A stretch of 64,000 nt of DNA from Mesorhizobium sp. CAU 1732. Its GTDB lineage: Bacteria > Pseudomonadota > Alphaproteobacteria > Rhizobiales > Rhizobiaceae. The notes under the pieces were generated by a model. It did no database searches and had not been told where the DNA came from. It worked only from the letters and a program-made list of their open reading frames with translations. The stretch lies in contig NZ_JBDQQR010000003.1 of the NCBI RefSeq assembly GCF_039888675.1, positions 124,001-188,000 on the forward strand, given 5' to 3'. Of the stretch, positions 1-10,185 are shown piece after piece. Numbering within the stretch: the stretch's first letter is position 1; each line of letters opens with the position of its first letter. The position numbers and the translations under genes were made by a program.

Positions 1-502
1 CATCGGCATGCACCACATTGCCAGCAAAGCTATCCAGCGAACCGGCTTGAAGTTCGGCCGCCAAGAGCCGCCTGGGGTCGACCGGGCGCGGCATCACCAC
101 CTGGCCGAACGGCACGACCTTCGAAAAGCCGAGCGGGGCATAATAGGGCGCATCGCCGACGAGCAGAACGAGCCTGCAGCCATCCTTGCGGGCGGCATCG
201 AGCGCGATGGCCACGAGGCGCTTTCCGATCCCAAGGTTCTTGTATGCGGGTCGCACGGCGAGCGGGCCCAGCAGAAGCGCCCTGCCCTCGCCAGCAGCGA
301 CCTCCGTCATGCGGACGGAGGCGATGACCTTGCCGTCTACGATGGCGACGAACGACAGGTCCCGGCGATGCGGTCCGCCCTCGCGGATCTTGTAGGCCGC
401 GCGTGCAAACCGGCCCGGCCCGAAGGCTTCGGCGTTGATGTCTTCGATTTCAAGGTCGTGCGCGGCAGTCTCGGGCGCGTAGGCCACGTCGGCGGTGCTC
501 AT
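1..502 (-). CDS. GNAT N-acetyltransferase, YhbS-like (partial)
   Basis: The reading frame begins at the ATG at 502 and runs off the left edge, so the C-terminus is missing. About 167 residues are visible. The middle carries a GNAT acetyl-CoA binding signature (LGPLAVRPAYKNLGIGKRL, the RxxGxG/A-type loop), followed by LVLLVGDAPYYAPLGFSKV, which is typical of the YhbS family of predicted small-molecule or protein acetyltransferases. The substrate cannot be told from sequence. It is divergently oriented to the reductase gene at 771, with a 268-bp spacer in which I see no clear promoter or other gene. Confidence 0.85.
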   Translation of the reverse strand, partial: MSTADVAYAPETAAHDLEIEDINAEAFGPGRFARAAYKIREGGPHRRDLSFVAIVDGKVIASVRMTEVAAGEGRALLLGPLAVRPAYKNLGIGKRLVAIALDAARKDGCRLVLLVGDAPYYAPLGFSKVVPFGQVVMPRPVDPRRLLAAELQAGSLDSFAGNVVHAD

Positions 503-770
503 GGTGTCAATCCGGGTTCAGGCTGGAAGAATGGTCTGCGCGGCTGCGCCGCAACGCCACCAGGGGCGTCTCAGCTCATTCGTCGTCGCTCGAAGCGGAT
601 GATCATTGCCATGGTTCTCCCGCCGGAAATCCGGCTGAAAATTCCGCTACCATCAAAGATGTGCGCCTGCAATCGGAGATTTTTCCCGCCGTGACGAACT
701 GTTCAGCACTGGAGACGTTTTGCCCGACGTGAAGAGCCCCTAGATAGGAACGAACACAAGGAGCGAGACG

Positions 771-1760
771 ATGGGCCTTCTGGTCGACGGCATCTGGAAG
801 AACGAATGGTACGACACCTCCAAGAGCGGCGGGAAGTTCGTTCGCTCGCAGTCGCAGTTTCGTGACTGGATCACCAGGGACGGAACACCGGCCGAGGGGC
901 GCGAGCGCGGCTTCAAGGCGGAGCCGGGCCGTTACCACCTCTATGTTTCGCTTGCCTGTCCGTGGGCCCACCGCACACTGATCGTCCGCAAGCTCAAGAA
1001 GCTCGAGGACGTCATCTCGGTCGATGTCGTGCACCATTTCATGGGCGAAAACGGCTGGACGTTCGTGAAGGAAGACGGCGCGACGGGCGATACTCTGTAC
1101 GACAGCGCGTTCCTGCACCAGATATACACGCGGGCCGATCCGACCTATTCCGGCCGTGTGACCGTGCCCGTCCTGTGGGACAAGAAGGAGCAGACGATCG
1201 TCTCGAACGAGTCCGCCGAGATCATCCGCATGCTGAACTCGGCCTTCGACGAATGGGGTGATGCGTCCGTCGATCTTTGGCCTTCACACCTTAGAAGCGA
1301 CATCGACGCGATCAACGACCGCATCTATCCGTCGATCAACAACGGCGTCTATCGCGCCGGCTTTGCCACCAAGCAAGGTGCGTACGAGGAGGCATTCGAC
1401 GAGCTTTTCGATGCGATGGACGAGATGGAACGCCGCCTTTCCCGGAGCCGCTACCTTGTCGGAGATCGCATGACGGAGGCCGACTGGCGGTTCTTTACCA
1501 CCTTGATCCGCTTCGACGCGGTCTATTACGCGCACTTCAAGTGCAATCTGCGCCGTGTCGCCGATTATCCCAACCTGTCGAACTACCTGCGCGATCTCTA
1601 TCAGGTGCCGGGTGTCGCGGAGACGGTCAACATGCTGCACATCAAGGCGCACTACTACGCCAGCCATGAGACCGTGAACCCGACGCGCATCATTCCAAAG
1701 GGTCCGGAACTCGACTTCACGTCGGCGCATGATCGCGACAGGTTCAAGAAGGCAGCCTGA
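771..1760 (+). CDS. Glutathionyl-hydroquinone reductase (Xi-class GST, YqjG/PcpF family)
   Basis: This 329-aa protein has the expected length and architecture of Xi-class glutathione transferases: an N-terminal thioredoxin-fold domain with the CPWAHR motif near residue 63, whose Cys attacks glutathionyl-hydroquinones, and an all-helical C-terminal domain. The family reduces glutathionyl-(hydro)quinones using GSH in the cytosol and protects against quinones. The start is supported by GGAGCGAGACG just upstream of the ATG. It is a single gene; the Nudix gene is convergent, 13 bp downstream. Confidence 0.93.
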   Translation: MGLLVDGIWKNEWYDTSKSGGKFVRSQSQFRDWITRDGTPAEGRERGFKAEPGRYHLYVSLACPWAHRTLIVRKLKKLEDVISVDVVHHFMGENGWTFVKEDGATGDTLYDSAFLHQIYTRADPTYSGRVTVPVLWDKKEQTIVSNESAEIIRMLNSAFDEWGDASVDLWPSHLRSDIDAINDRIYPSINNGVYRAGFATKQGAYEEAFDELFDAMDEMERRLSRSRYLVGDRMTEADWRFFTTLIRFDAVYYAHFKCNLRRVADYPNLSNYLRDLYQVPGVAETVNMLHIKAHYYASHETVNPTRIIPKGPELDFTSAHDRDRFKKAA

Positions 1761-1773
1761 CGCGGCGGGTGTC

Positions 1774-2274
1774 CTACCAGTAGGCGTCGGCCGGCTTGCC
1801 TTCGAAGATTTCGGCAAGCCGCCGGCGCGTCGCCGGGCTGGTCTCGTCCGGCAGGGAATCGAGACTGAAGAAACCCGCCTCCGCGATCTCCATGTCCGGT
1901 GTCTTCGGCGAGGTCTGGCGATAGGATTTGACCAGATAGAGCGCGACATGGTCTCGCCGGCTGACATTGCGGTTGAAATGCAGTGATTTGAGCAGCGCCG
2001 GCGTGCCGTCGAGGACGATGTTGCCCTCTTCCTCGAGTTCGCGCGCCAGCGCCTCATACGCCGTTTCACCAGCCTCCACGCCGCCGCCGGGCAACTGCCA
2101 TCCCGGCACGTAGGTATGGCGGATGAGAAAGACCGCGTTCGCAGCTTCGTCATAGACCACGCCGCGCACGCCAAACGTCATCGGACGGCGCAGCACGAAC
2201 CAAAGATGAAAGAGCCTGGTGCGCAATCGGCGCCACAGCGGCTCGCGCATGAAGTGAGGCAGATCGTCGCTCAT
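1774..2274 (-). CDS. Nudix hydrolase
   Basis: The 166-aa product contains a Nudix box, G-x5-E-x7-RELEEEGNI, beginning about residue 65. It differs slightly from the consensus: the last Gly is replaced by Asn. The ATG at 2274 is preferred because the upstream extension to 2391 is low-complexity and lies outside the domain. Nudix enzymes hydrolyse nucleoside diphosphates linked to another moiety and bind divalent metal through the box glutamates. The N-terminus has a hydrophobic stretch (FHLWFVLRRPM) common to alphaproteobacterial members. The substrate is unknown. Confidence 0.85.
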   Translation of the reverse strand: MSDDLPHFMREPLWRRLRTRLFHLWFVLRRPMTFGVRGVVYDEAANAVFLIRHTYVPGWQLPGGGVEAGETAYEALARELEEEGNIVLDGTPALLKSLHFNRNVSRRDHVALYLVKSYRQTSPKTPDMEIAEAGFFSLDSLPDETSPATRRRLAEIFEGKPADAYW

Positions 2275-2420
2275 GGATGCTCGTCGCGGTTGGTGCGTCG
2301 CCCGAAAGCGGGTTCGCGGAAGGCTGGTCGGCGATCTGGCCGAAGGAACAAAGGCGCGCGGCTTCGATTTCTTTCGAAATGCGGTTCCCACCCTTCGGAG
2401 GGATGCTCTAAAGAAACAGT

Positions 2421-3332
2421 ATGTTCAGGCTCGCCCATCTCTCAGACATCCATCTCGGCCCGCTGCCCGACCTAGCCTATCGCGATCTCATCACCAAGCG
2501 CATAACCGGCTACATCAACTGGCGCCGAAACCGCCGTGCAAACCTGCATGAAGGCGTGATCGACCAGATCGTGGACGACATCAAGGCGCAAGCGCCCGAC
2601 CACATCGCGGTGTCGGGCGACCTGATGAACCTTGCACTGTCCGGTGAAGTTGAGCTTTCGCGGCTTTGGCTCGAAGAGCTCGGCCCCGGAAACGACGTCT
2701 CCGTCATCCCCGGCAATCATGACGCCTATGTTCCCGGCGCGCTGGACAAGGCGTGCGCGGCATGGGGACCATGGATGCACGGCGACGGGATGCACCGCTC
2801 CGCTCGACGCGGCGAGTTCCCCTATATGCGCGTGCGCGGCCCCATGGCGCTGATCGGCGTCTCCTCGGCGCGTGCCACCGCGCCTTTTCTGGCAAGTGGC
2901 TTCTTCGGCGAGAAGCAGGCGGACCGTCTCGGCACCCTTCTCGACGAGGCTCACGAGCGCGATCTCTGCCGTGTCATCATGATCCACCACCCGCCGGTGC
3001 GTGGCGCGGCAGCATCCCACAAGCGCCTGCTCGGCATCGGACGGTTTCAGGACACGATGCGCAGGCACGGCGCCGAGCTCGTTCTGCACGGGCACACGCA
3101 TCTGCCCACGACATATCGCATTGATGGGCGGCACGGTTCTGTGCCCGTCGTGGGCGTGGCCGCCGCCGGCCAGGGGCCGAAAGGCAGCCATCCGGCCGGG
3201 CAGTACAACATGATCGGGATTGGTGGCGAGGCGGGCGCGTGGAACATTTCGCTGACGCGGCGCGGTCTGTCCGACACCAACGCCGCCGTTCATACGATTA
3301 CGACCGAGCAGCTTTCGGGCGAGCCCGGCTGA
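2421..3332 (+). CDS. Calcineurin-like metallophosphoesterase
   Basis: This 303-aa cytosolic enzyme carries all the dinuclear metal motifs of the family in order: LSDIHLG (D9, H11), SGDLMN, PGNHDAY, IHHPPV and LHGHTH. The spacing resembles the Icc/CpdA-like group of phosphodiesterases, so cyclic nucleotides are possible substrates, but the family is broad. The Shine-Dalgarno at 2421 is weak. The gene is convergent with the small membrane-protein gene at 3339, leaving only 6 bp between stop codons. Confidence 0.88.
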   Translation: MFRLAHLSDIHLGPLPDLAYRDLITKRITGYINWRRNRRANLHEGVIDQIVDDIKAQAPDHIAVSGDLMNLALSGEVELSRLWLEELGPGNDVSVIPGNHDAYVPGALDKACAAWGPWMHGDGMHRSARRGEFPYMRVRGPMALIGVSSARATAPFLASGFFGEKQADRLGTLLDEAHERDLCRVIMIHHPPVRGAAASHKRLLGIGRFQDTMRRHGAELVLHGHTHLPTTYRIDGRHGSVPVVGVAAAGQGPKGSHPAGQYNMIGIGGEAGAWNISLTRRGLSDTNAAVHTITTEQLSGEPG

Positions 3333-3338
3333 CCGTCG

Positions 3339-3938
3339 TCAGGCCGTCTGCATCCATGCGAGAAACAGGATCGCACCGACGCCGAACAGGCCGCCCATGA
3401 TGATCATGGCCACGCCCCGCAAGACCGACGATCCGCGCTTCGCAGGCACCTGCGGTGCTTCCAGGCGAGCCGGGCTATCCGCTTTCGTCGGCGTGTGGAT
3501 CACCACAGGAATGCTGTCGCCCTCAAGAATCCTGCGGCGCTCGATGACCCGTTCCGCGATGTAGCGCGTGACCTGCTCCGCGACGGGCTTGAGGTCGGAT
3601 GATTCCGCCAAAACGACGCGGCCAAGCCGCGTGTCGCGCAGGAAGCGATAGGTGCGACGGTCGCGCGCCATGGTGACGTGCGCAACGGAATCGATCCACA
3701 GGCGAGGCTGCGAGCCGGTTGAGATCGCGAGGTCGAAACGATCGTCATCCACCGGAATGTCGGCGAACACAGGTCCAAGGTCTTCAGCCAGAAGCTCGAG
3801 ACGCGTGCGCTGCGCTTCACGGATATCGACAACGACGTCGTCGCGATCGGCGACAGCGTTCTTCATGTCGCGTATCGCGTCGGCGAGCCGGCTTTCAGGC
3901 TTTGTGGCGAATGCGGATTTCTCGACTGGCTCGCTCAT
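3339..3938 (-). CDS. Hypothetical protein with a C-terminal membrane anchor
   Basis: The 199-aa product is unrecognised by name. It has a polar N-terminal region rich in Asp and Arg, a central mixed alpha/beta-looking region, and one hydrophobic segment at the extreme C-terminus (GVAMIIMGGLFGVGAILFLA), as in tail-anchored proteins. The ATG at 3938 is chosen over the longer frame to 3995 because a perfect CtrA-type site lies at 3958-3974 and would otherwise fall inside the coding region. That site suggests cell-cycle control. Function unknown. Confidence 0.75.
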   Translation of the reverse strand: MSEPVEKSAFATKPESRLADAIRDMKNAVADRDDVVVDIREAQRTRLELLAEDLGPVFADIPVDDDRFDLAISTGSQPRLWIDSVAHVTMARDRRTYRFLRDTRLGRVVLAESSDLKPVAEQVTRYIAERVIERRRILEGDSIPVVIHTPTKADSPARLEAPQVPAKRGSSVLRGVAMIIMGGLFGVGAILFLAWMQTA

Positions 3939-3957
3939 CGCTCGCCTCCTGGGTGTG

Positions 3958-3974
3958 GTTAATCGTTGATTAAC
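3958..3974. promoter_or_regulatory. CtrA-type full site upstream of the tail-anchored protein gene
   Basis: GTTAATC-GTT-GATTAAC is a perfect inverted repeat that contains TTAA-N7-TTAA at 3959-3973, the consensus for the alphaproteobacterial cell-cycle regulator CtrA. It lies 20 bp upstream of the ATG at 3938, so its position fits overlap with that promoter. Occupancy is inferred. Confidence 0.6.
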
Positions 3975-4035
3975 ACAGCGCGCAGGCAAAATCACGGCAA
4001 TCGTGGAGATTGCGCACCGGGTTTCACGGTCGCAC

Positions 4036-4803
4036 TCAGACCGCGTCCCCGGCAGCGATCGTCCGCTCCACGATGCGGATCACCGCGTCCGACGCTTCCT
4101 CCGGCAACATGTGGCCGAGGTCCGGGAAGACATGCACCGCGAACTGCGGCGGCAGGCTCCGGGCGTGCCGCACCGGCAGGACATTGTCGATCTCGCCCCA
4201 CGCGACCGTAACCGGCATGTCGAGCGCATCAAGCTTCTCACGCGGGAGTTGCCCCTGGCGACCATCGCGCACGAGTCCGCGCGCGATGGTCTTCAGTATG
4301 TCGAGCTGACCCGGCGCGGAGCGCATGGTGAGCGCCCTCGCCAGGGCCTCGTCCGTGACCGGCGACATCCAGCCATGGAGCGCTTCGAGGCACGGCAGCA
4401 GCGTTTCGGCCGTGTCCGCGGCAGCGACGCGGCTCAAGAGGCGATGGTTGATCTCGGGCCCGAACCCGCCCGGCGCGAGCAGTGTGAGCGACGCGACCCG
4501 CGGAGCGTCGAGAATCGCGATCAGCGCCGCGATCGCGCCACCCATCGAGTGACCGACCAGATGCGCGCGCTCGATGCCGCGCGCTTGGAGATCCTGGATG
4601 ATGGCATCGGCCGCGCGCTTTGCCGGTCCCGCATCGGGAAAATTCGACGATCGCCCATGGCCGGGAAGGTCGTAAGCAAGTGTCTGCCGCGCGCGCGATA
4701 TCTCGGCCTGGATGGTCCCCCACACCGCGTGGCTTCCCGCAAAGCCGTGAAGAAACACGACCGGCGTCCCGCCCTCGCCCTGTTGATGCGCGAAAAGATC
4801 CAT
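4036..4803 (-). CDS. Alpha/beta hydrolase
   Basis: This 255-aa alpha/beta-hydrolase-fold protein has the oxyanion motif HGFAGS near residue 19, the nucleophile elbow GHSMGG near residue 88, and a likely catalytic His in the C-terminal DLGHMLPEEA region. The family covers esterases, lactonases and the catalytic domain of acyltransferases, so the substrate cannot be assigned. The ATG at 4803 is preceded by GGGGGAG. It runs in the same direction as the TPR gene at 4882, 78 bp downstream of that gene's stop. Confidence 0.85.
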   Translation of the reverse strand: MDLFAHQQGEGGTPVVFLHGFAGSHAVWGTIQAEISRARQTLAYDLPGHGRSSNFPDAGPAKRAADAIIQDLQARGIERAHLVGHSMGGAIAALIAILDAPRVASLTLLAPGGFGPEINHRLLSRVAAADTAETLLPCLEALHGWMSPVTDEALARALTMRSAPGQLDILKTIARGLVRDGRQGQLPREKLDALDMPVTVAWGEIDNVLPVRHARSLPPQFAVHVFPDLGHMLPEEASDAVIRIVERTIAAGDAV

Positions 4804-4881
4804 GTCGTTTTGCTCCCCCGAATCCGTCTAACAGGTGGGACGGTTTCATGAAGCGCGGCGCGCGTAAAGCGATAGCGACCG

Positions 4882-6609
4882 TCAGCTTGCTCCGATGAGC
4901 CCCGCTTCGCGCAGCGATTGAACAAGGCGCACGGACATGTCCTGCGGGTAATTGCCCTTCCTGAAGAAACCTTCTGGATTGGCTGCAAAAGCCGAATTTC
5001 CTTCCCGTAACGCGGACAGAAGCGCCTTCGCTTCGGTTTCGTCCCGATGCGCCTTCGCCACGACCAGACGGGCCGCGATGTAATGTGCCCGCTTGCTCGC
5101 ACCGAGAGGACTCAGCGCATCCGCGGCGGCTTGCATGTCACCCAGCATGAAATGCCCGAGAAACAGTCCGTAGTCCCACCATGTCGGGTGCGCGCTGGCG
5201 GACGATACCGCGCGCTGCAATATGGGCGTACCCTCCTCGTACCTGCCGGCAAAGATAAGCGCATAGCCGTAGGATGCGGCCATGCCCAGATCGAACGTAT
5301 TCAACTCGTAGGCTTTGCGCATCCAGCGCAATGACTCGTCCGGGCTGGCCGTGCGCGACAGCACATATCCCATCGAGCGATGCGCGTTGGCGCTGTTCGG
5401 TGCCAGTTGAACCGCGTTGCGCGCATGGGCCAGCGCCTGTTCTACCGACGGGTCTGGCGGATAGGTGAAGTTGCCAAGCACAGCCTGCATCTCAAGCGAG
5501 GCCAGTTCCGAAAACACCAGCGGCGACGTGACGCCGGAGGCGATCGCATCCTCCAGGCATCGATACGCCGCACGATGCGCGCTCGGCTTCTGGTCGCGGT
5601 AGTAGCGTTCATTGAGGTCGAGGCACCGAACGAGCAGAGATGACGAACCGTCATTCGCAAGGCTCGTGTAGATCGCGCCGGACACAGGCACGACCGACGA
5701 CAGGAGGTCCGCCACCTGATTCGTGGTCGCAGACTGGTCTTCCGGCAAGGCATGGATCGTGCGCGACAGCAGGACCTTTCCGCTCGCGACGTTTGCGAGT
5801 TCCAAATGCACCTCGCCCGCATCGTCGCCGGGCTTCACTTCGAAAACGAAATCCGTCCGGCGATGGGTTTTCTCGGGGCCGGGCGGCCTGCCGATGAAGG
5901 TGATGGAATCGAAACCGGACAATCCGCGTCGCAGCGTCTCCGAGACACGGTTCACGACGTCGGCGGCGGCGCTCGCATTCAAATAGACGGAGGGAACGAG
6001 ATCGAACGAGACGGTTCCTGTCTGTTCGTCCTTGGCTATGCCGGCCTCTGCCTGCGCTGTCGCACTCCCTGGCGGGTTTGCAAAGCGGAAGCCGAAGGCT
6101 CCGAGGAGCACGAGTGACAGCGCAACCGCTGCGAGAGCGACGTTGCGGCCACGCCGCATCAGATACGAGGGCAGTGTTCCGGCTGGTCGAACCGTATCGT
6201 GCTGAGGCTCTAAAGCCGCCTCAGGGGCGACGGGGCGATCCGGCTCCACGCGCCGCGCTTCGTCGCCCTCGCACGCGTGATAGTCGGGAACGTAGCTTCC
6301 TCTGGGAATGCTGATCCGCAGCGGGTCTCGAGCGCCCGCGCCCGCATAATGCTGATCCAGAAGATCGCGAAGCCGCCCGGCCTGCACGCGAACGACCGTG
6401 TCCGTGGCGGGATCGAACGTTTCCGCCTTGCCGAAGACATCGACAGCTATCGAAAAGCCCTTCAGGCGATCTGCGTGTCCCGCAAGATCCTGATCGACAA
6501 TATAGGTCAGCAGCGCGCGGGCGCGTTCGGAACGAGCGAAAGTCTCGCTCGAAAGAACACGGCCAAGCGCATCGCGAACCTGTTCGGCGGGGGGCAAAGT
6601 GCGCCGCAA
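4882..6609 (-). CDS. Membrane TPR protein with N-terminal regulator-like domain
   Basis: The 575-aa product has three parts: an N-terminal ~125-residue domain (RSERARALLTYIVD, then PRGSYVPDYHA) found in rhizobial proteins annotated as adenylate-cyclase-like or transcriptional-regulator-like; one transmembrane helix around residues 155-177 (VALAAVALSLVLLGAFGFRF); and a C-terminal region with TPR-type helices (ALAHARNAVQLAPNSANAHR). The start is TTG, with GGAAGG upstream. Signal reception by the periplasmic TPR part is plausible but inferred. The partner is unknown. Confidence 0.75.
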   Translation of the reverse strand: MRRTLPPAEQVRDALGRVLSSETFARSERARALLTYIVDQDLAGHADRLKGFSIAVDVFGKAETFDPATDTVVRVQAGRLRDLLDQHYAGAGARDPLRISIPRGSYVPDYHACEGDEARRVEPDRPVAPEAALEPQHDTVRPAGTLPSYLMRRGRNVALAAVALSLVLLGAFGFRFANPPGSATAQAEAGIAKDEQTGTVSFDLVPSVYLNASAAADVVNRVSETLRRGLSGFDSITFIGRPPGPEKTHRRTDFVFEVKPGDDAGEVHLELANVASGKVLLSRTIHALPEDQSATTNQVADLLSSVVPVSGAIYTSLANDGSSSLLVRCLDLNERYYRDQKPSAHRAAYRCLEDAIASGVTSPLVFSELASLEMQAVLGNFTYPPDPSVEQALAHARNAVQLAPNSANAHRSMGYVLSRTASPDESLRWMRKAYELNTFDLGMAASYGYALIFAGRYEEGTPILQRAVSSASAHPTWWDYGLFLGHFMLGDMQAAADALSPLGASKRAHYIAARLVVAKAHRDETEAKALLSALREGNSAFAANPEGFFRKGNYPQDMSVRLVQSLREAGLIGAS

Positions 6610-6699
6610 GCTCGACCTTCCTTCAGTGGTCGGTAAAGAGAGGGCACTTTACGGAACGCGCGACGCATCACAAGGCGTCTGTCGCGATGAACAGGGAAT

Positions 6700-6726
6700 G
6701 TCGGCGCAACCCATTGTTGCGCCGAC
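6700..6726. terminator. Strong hairpin between leuA and the TPR gene
   Basis: GTCGGCGCAAC and GTTGCGCCGAC form an 11-bp perfect stem with a 5-nt loop, 28 bp after the leuA stop. There is no T-tract downstream of the stem on the leuA transcript strand, so it may be a processing or Rho-assisted end and not a classic intrinsic terminator. Confidence 0.5.
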
Positions 6727-6753
6727 TGAAAAAAATCGTGGATAAACGGCCGG

Positions 6754-8585
<1,832 letters not shown>

Positions 8586-8586
8586 T

Positions 8587-8706
8587 TCAGCGAGCCCGGC
8601 GATCGCCGCTAAGGCCGAGAAGAAGAAGCGTGGAGAAAAGCGCGCGCACGGTCTCGCCGGCAAAGGCTGCCGGACGAATGGTAGAAGGGGCGCGACGGAT
8701 ACTCAT
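8587..8706 (-). CDS. leuL: leuA leader peptide
   Basis: A 39-codon frame from the ATG at 8706 contains Leu codons packed as FSTLLLLGL, with three consecutive CTT codons plus CTC and a further CTT. It stops 1 nt before attenuator hairpin A. A GTG at 8649 would give a 20-residue leader with the same Leu run, which is closer to usual leader size. Branched-chain attenuation of leuA in alphaproteobacteria is established. The exact start is uncertain. Confidence 0.65.
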   Translation of the reverse strand: MSIRRAPSTIRPAAFAGETVRALFSTLLLLGLSGDRRAR

Positions 8707-8856
8707 GCCGGCGTCAATAGCCGATGGCGCGCGAACTGGCAAGATGCGAGATGCCGCCTCTCCGCGCGCCTGGCCAGCAACTGCGGGCCGCCGGTCGTCC
8801 GGCGCCCCGCGAGGCCGGCCGCGCAGCGGCGGAACGGCCCTTGAGCGAAAACAGCC

Positions 8857-9987
8857 CTACTTGTCCACGCCGCCCCAGATCGTTTCCGCGGTCTTGACGA
8901 CGAGATCGAGCTTTCGACGCTGGTCGTCGACGGTGATCTTGTTGCCTTCCTCGGTGGAGGCGAAACCGCATTGCGGTGCGATGCCGAGTTGGTCGATGTC
9001 CGCAAATTTCGATGCTGCGTCGAACTTGCGCTTCAAATCGTCCAGATTTTCGAGGTCGCCCGTCTTGGTGGTGATGAAGCCCGGCAGAACCCGCTTCTTG
9101 CCCTTCGGCAGCAGGCGAAGCGGATCGAGGCCGCCTGCCCGCTCGCTGTCATATTCCATGAAGTAGATATCGACGTCGGTCTGGTTGAAGATCGCGTCCG
9201 CCGCCGGATCGTAGGCTCCTTCCGCCGCATAGGTCGACTGGAAGTTGCCACGGCACATATGCATACCGATGACCATGTCGTCGGGACGGTCCTTGATCGC
9301 CTCGTGCATCATCCAGGCATAGCGCTGGATCAGCCAATCCGGATCGTCGCCCTCCGCGGCCTTCGCCGCGCGGTGCTTGGGATCGCACAGATAGGCGAAG
9401 AAGATATCATCCATCTGGAGATAGCGGCATCCCGCATCGTAGAACGCCTGCACGGCCTTGGCATAGGTCTTCGCGAGATCGGCGAAAAGCGCGTCCGGGT
9501 CCTGATACTCCTTGGGATGGATGTCGGCCTTGGCCGTACGGAAGTGGCAGCAGCTTGGTCCGGGGATCGAGATTTTCGGCGTGACCTTCGTCACCGACGC
9601 GACGTAGCGATAGTGCTCCAGCATCGGGTGGTCGGCCGGAAAATCGAGCTTTTCCTTGATGGTCGGAAAGATCGGCCGCAGCTTCACGCCATGGAACTGC
9701 ACACCCTCGTCGCGCGTCTCCATGTCGAAGCCGGTCAGGTCTCCCATGAAATCATAGTGCCAGAACGAGCGGCGAATCTCACCATCCGTCACCGCCAGAA
9801 GGCCGGCTTCCTCCTGCATCCTGACGACGTCGCGGATCGCTTCGTCCTCGACCTCGCGTAATTCCTCGGCGTCGATCGCATGGTCTTCATGTAACCGCTT
9901 GCGCGCATCCTTCACCGCCTGAGGGCGCAGAAGGCTACCGACATGGTCCGCACGATAGGGTGGCTTGGCAATGGACGTGGCAGGCAT
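8857..9987 (-). CDS. Cobalamin-independent methionine synthase-like methyltransferase (short, YxjG type)
   Basis: The 376-aa protein corresponds to the C-terminal zinc-dependent half of MetE. It shows the zinc-ligand motifs MHMCRGN and PQCGFAS and the N-terminal DHVGSLLRP start typical of the short YxjG/YxjH family. Such proteins transfer a methyl group to a thiol such as homocysteine; the donor for this short class is not certain. The ATG at 9987 has GAGGAG upstream and is preferred over an ATG at 10077. It is divergent from the TRAP binding-protein gene. The 150 bp downstream of its stop, toward the leuL leader, holds only GC-rich sequence. Confidence 0.88.
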   Translation of the reverse strand: MPATSIAKPPYRADHVGSLLRPQAVKDARKRLHEDHAIDAEELREVEDEAIRDVVRMQEEAGLLAVTDGEIRRSFWHYDFMGDLTGFDMETRDEGVQFHGVKLRPIFPTIKEKLDFPADHPMLEHYRYVASVTKVTPKISIPGPSCCHFRTAKADIHPKEYQDPDALFADLAKTYAKAVQAFYDAGCRYLQMDDIFFAYLCDPKHRAAKAAEGDDPDWLIQRYAWMMHEAIKDRPDDMVIGMHMCRGNFQSTYAAEGAYDPAADAIFNQTDVDIYFMEYDSERAGGLDPLRLLPKGKKRVLPGFITTKTGDLENLDDLKRKFDAASKFADIDQLGIAPQCGFASTEEGNKITVDDQRRKLDLVVKTAETIWGGVDK

Positions 9988-10005
9988 GACGTCTCCTCGT
10001 AAATG

Positions 10006-10019
10006 CATCATGAATGATG
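10006..10019. promoter_or_regulatory. Short perfect palindrome upstream of the methyltransferase
   Basis: CATCAT-GA-ATGATG lies 19 bp upstream of the start at 9987. It may be an operator or part of the 5' UTR. It does not match the TGAA-N5-TTCA MetR consensus. No SAM riboswitch was recognised in the 190-bp upstream region. Confidence 0.3.
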
Positions 10020-10185
10020 GCGCGGGTAGCATGCAGCGGCGGCAAATGCCATCCGCCCGCGCCGCAAATGTATACATGGCGGACTGCAGGGGTAGCCGCC
10101 GAAGGCTTCACGCCATTGCCTCAAACCCCTTTTCCACAAAACAGTTCTGCTATATAACAATTCGTGTCATTCGGGAGGAAACGAC

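Noticed and set aside
10078..10185. Riboswitch upstream of the MetE-type gene or the DctP gene
   Set aside because: No recognisable SAM or cobalamin riboswitch core (no B12 box, no SAM-II pseudoknot pattern) could be identified by eye.
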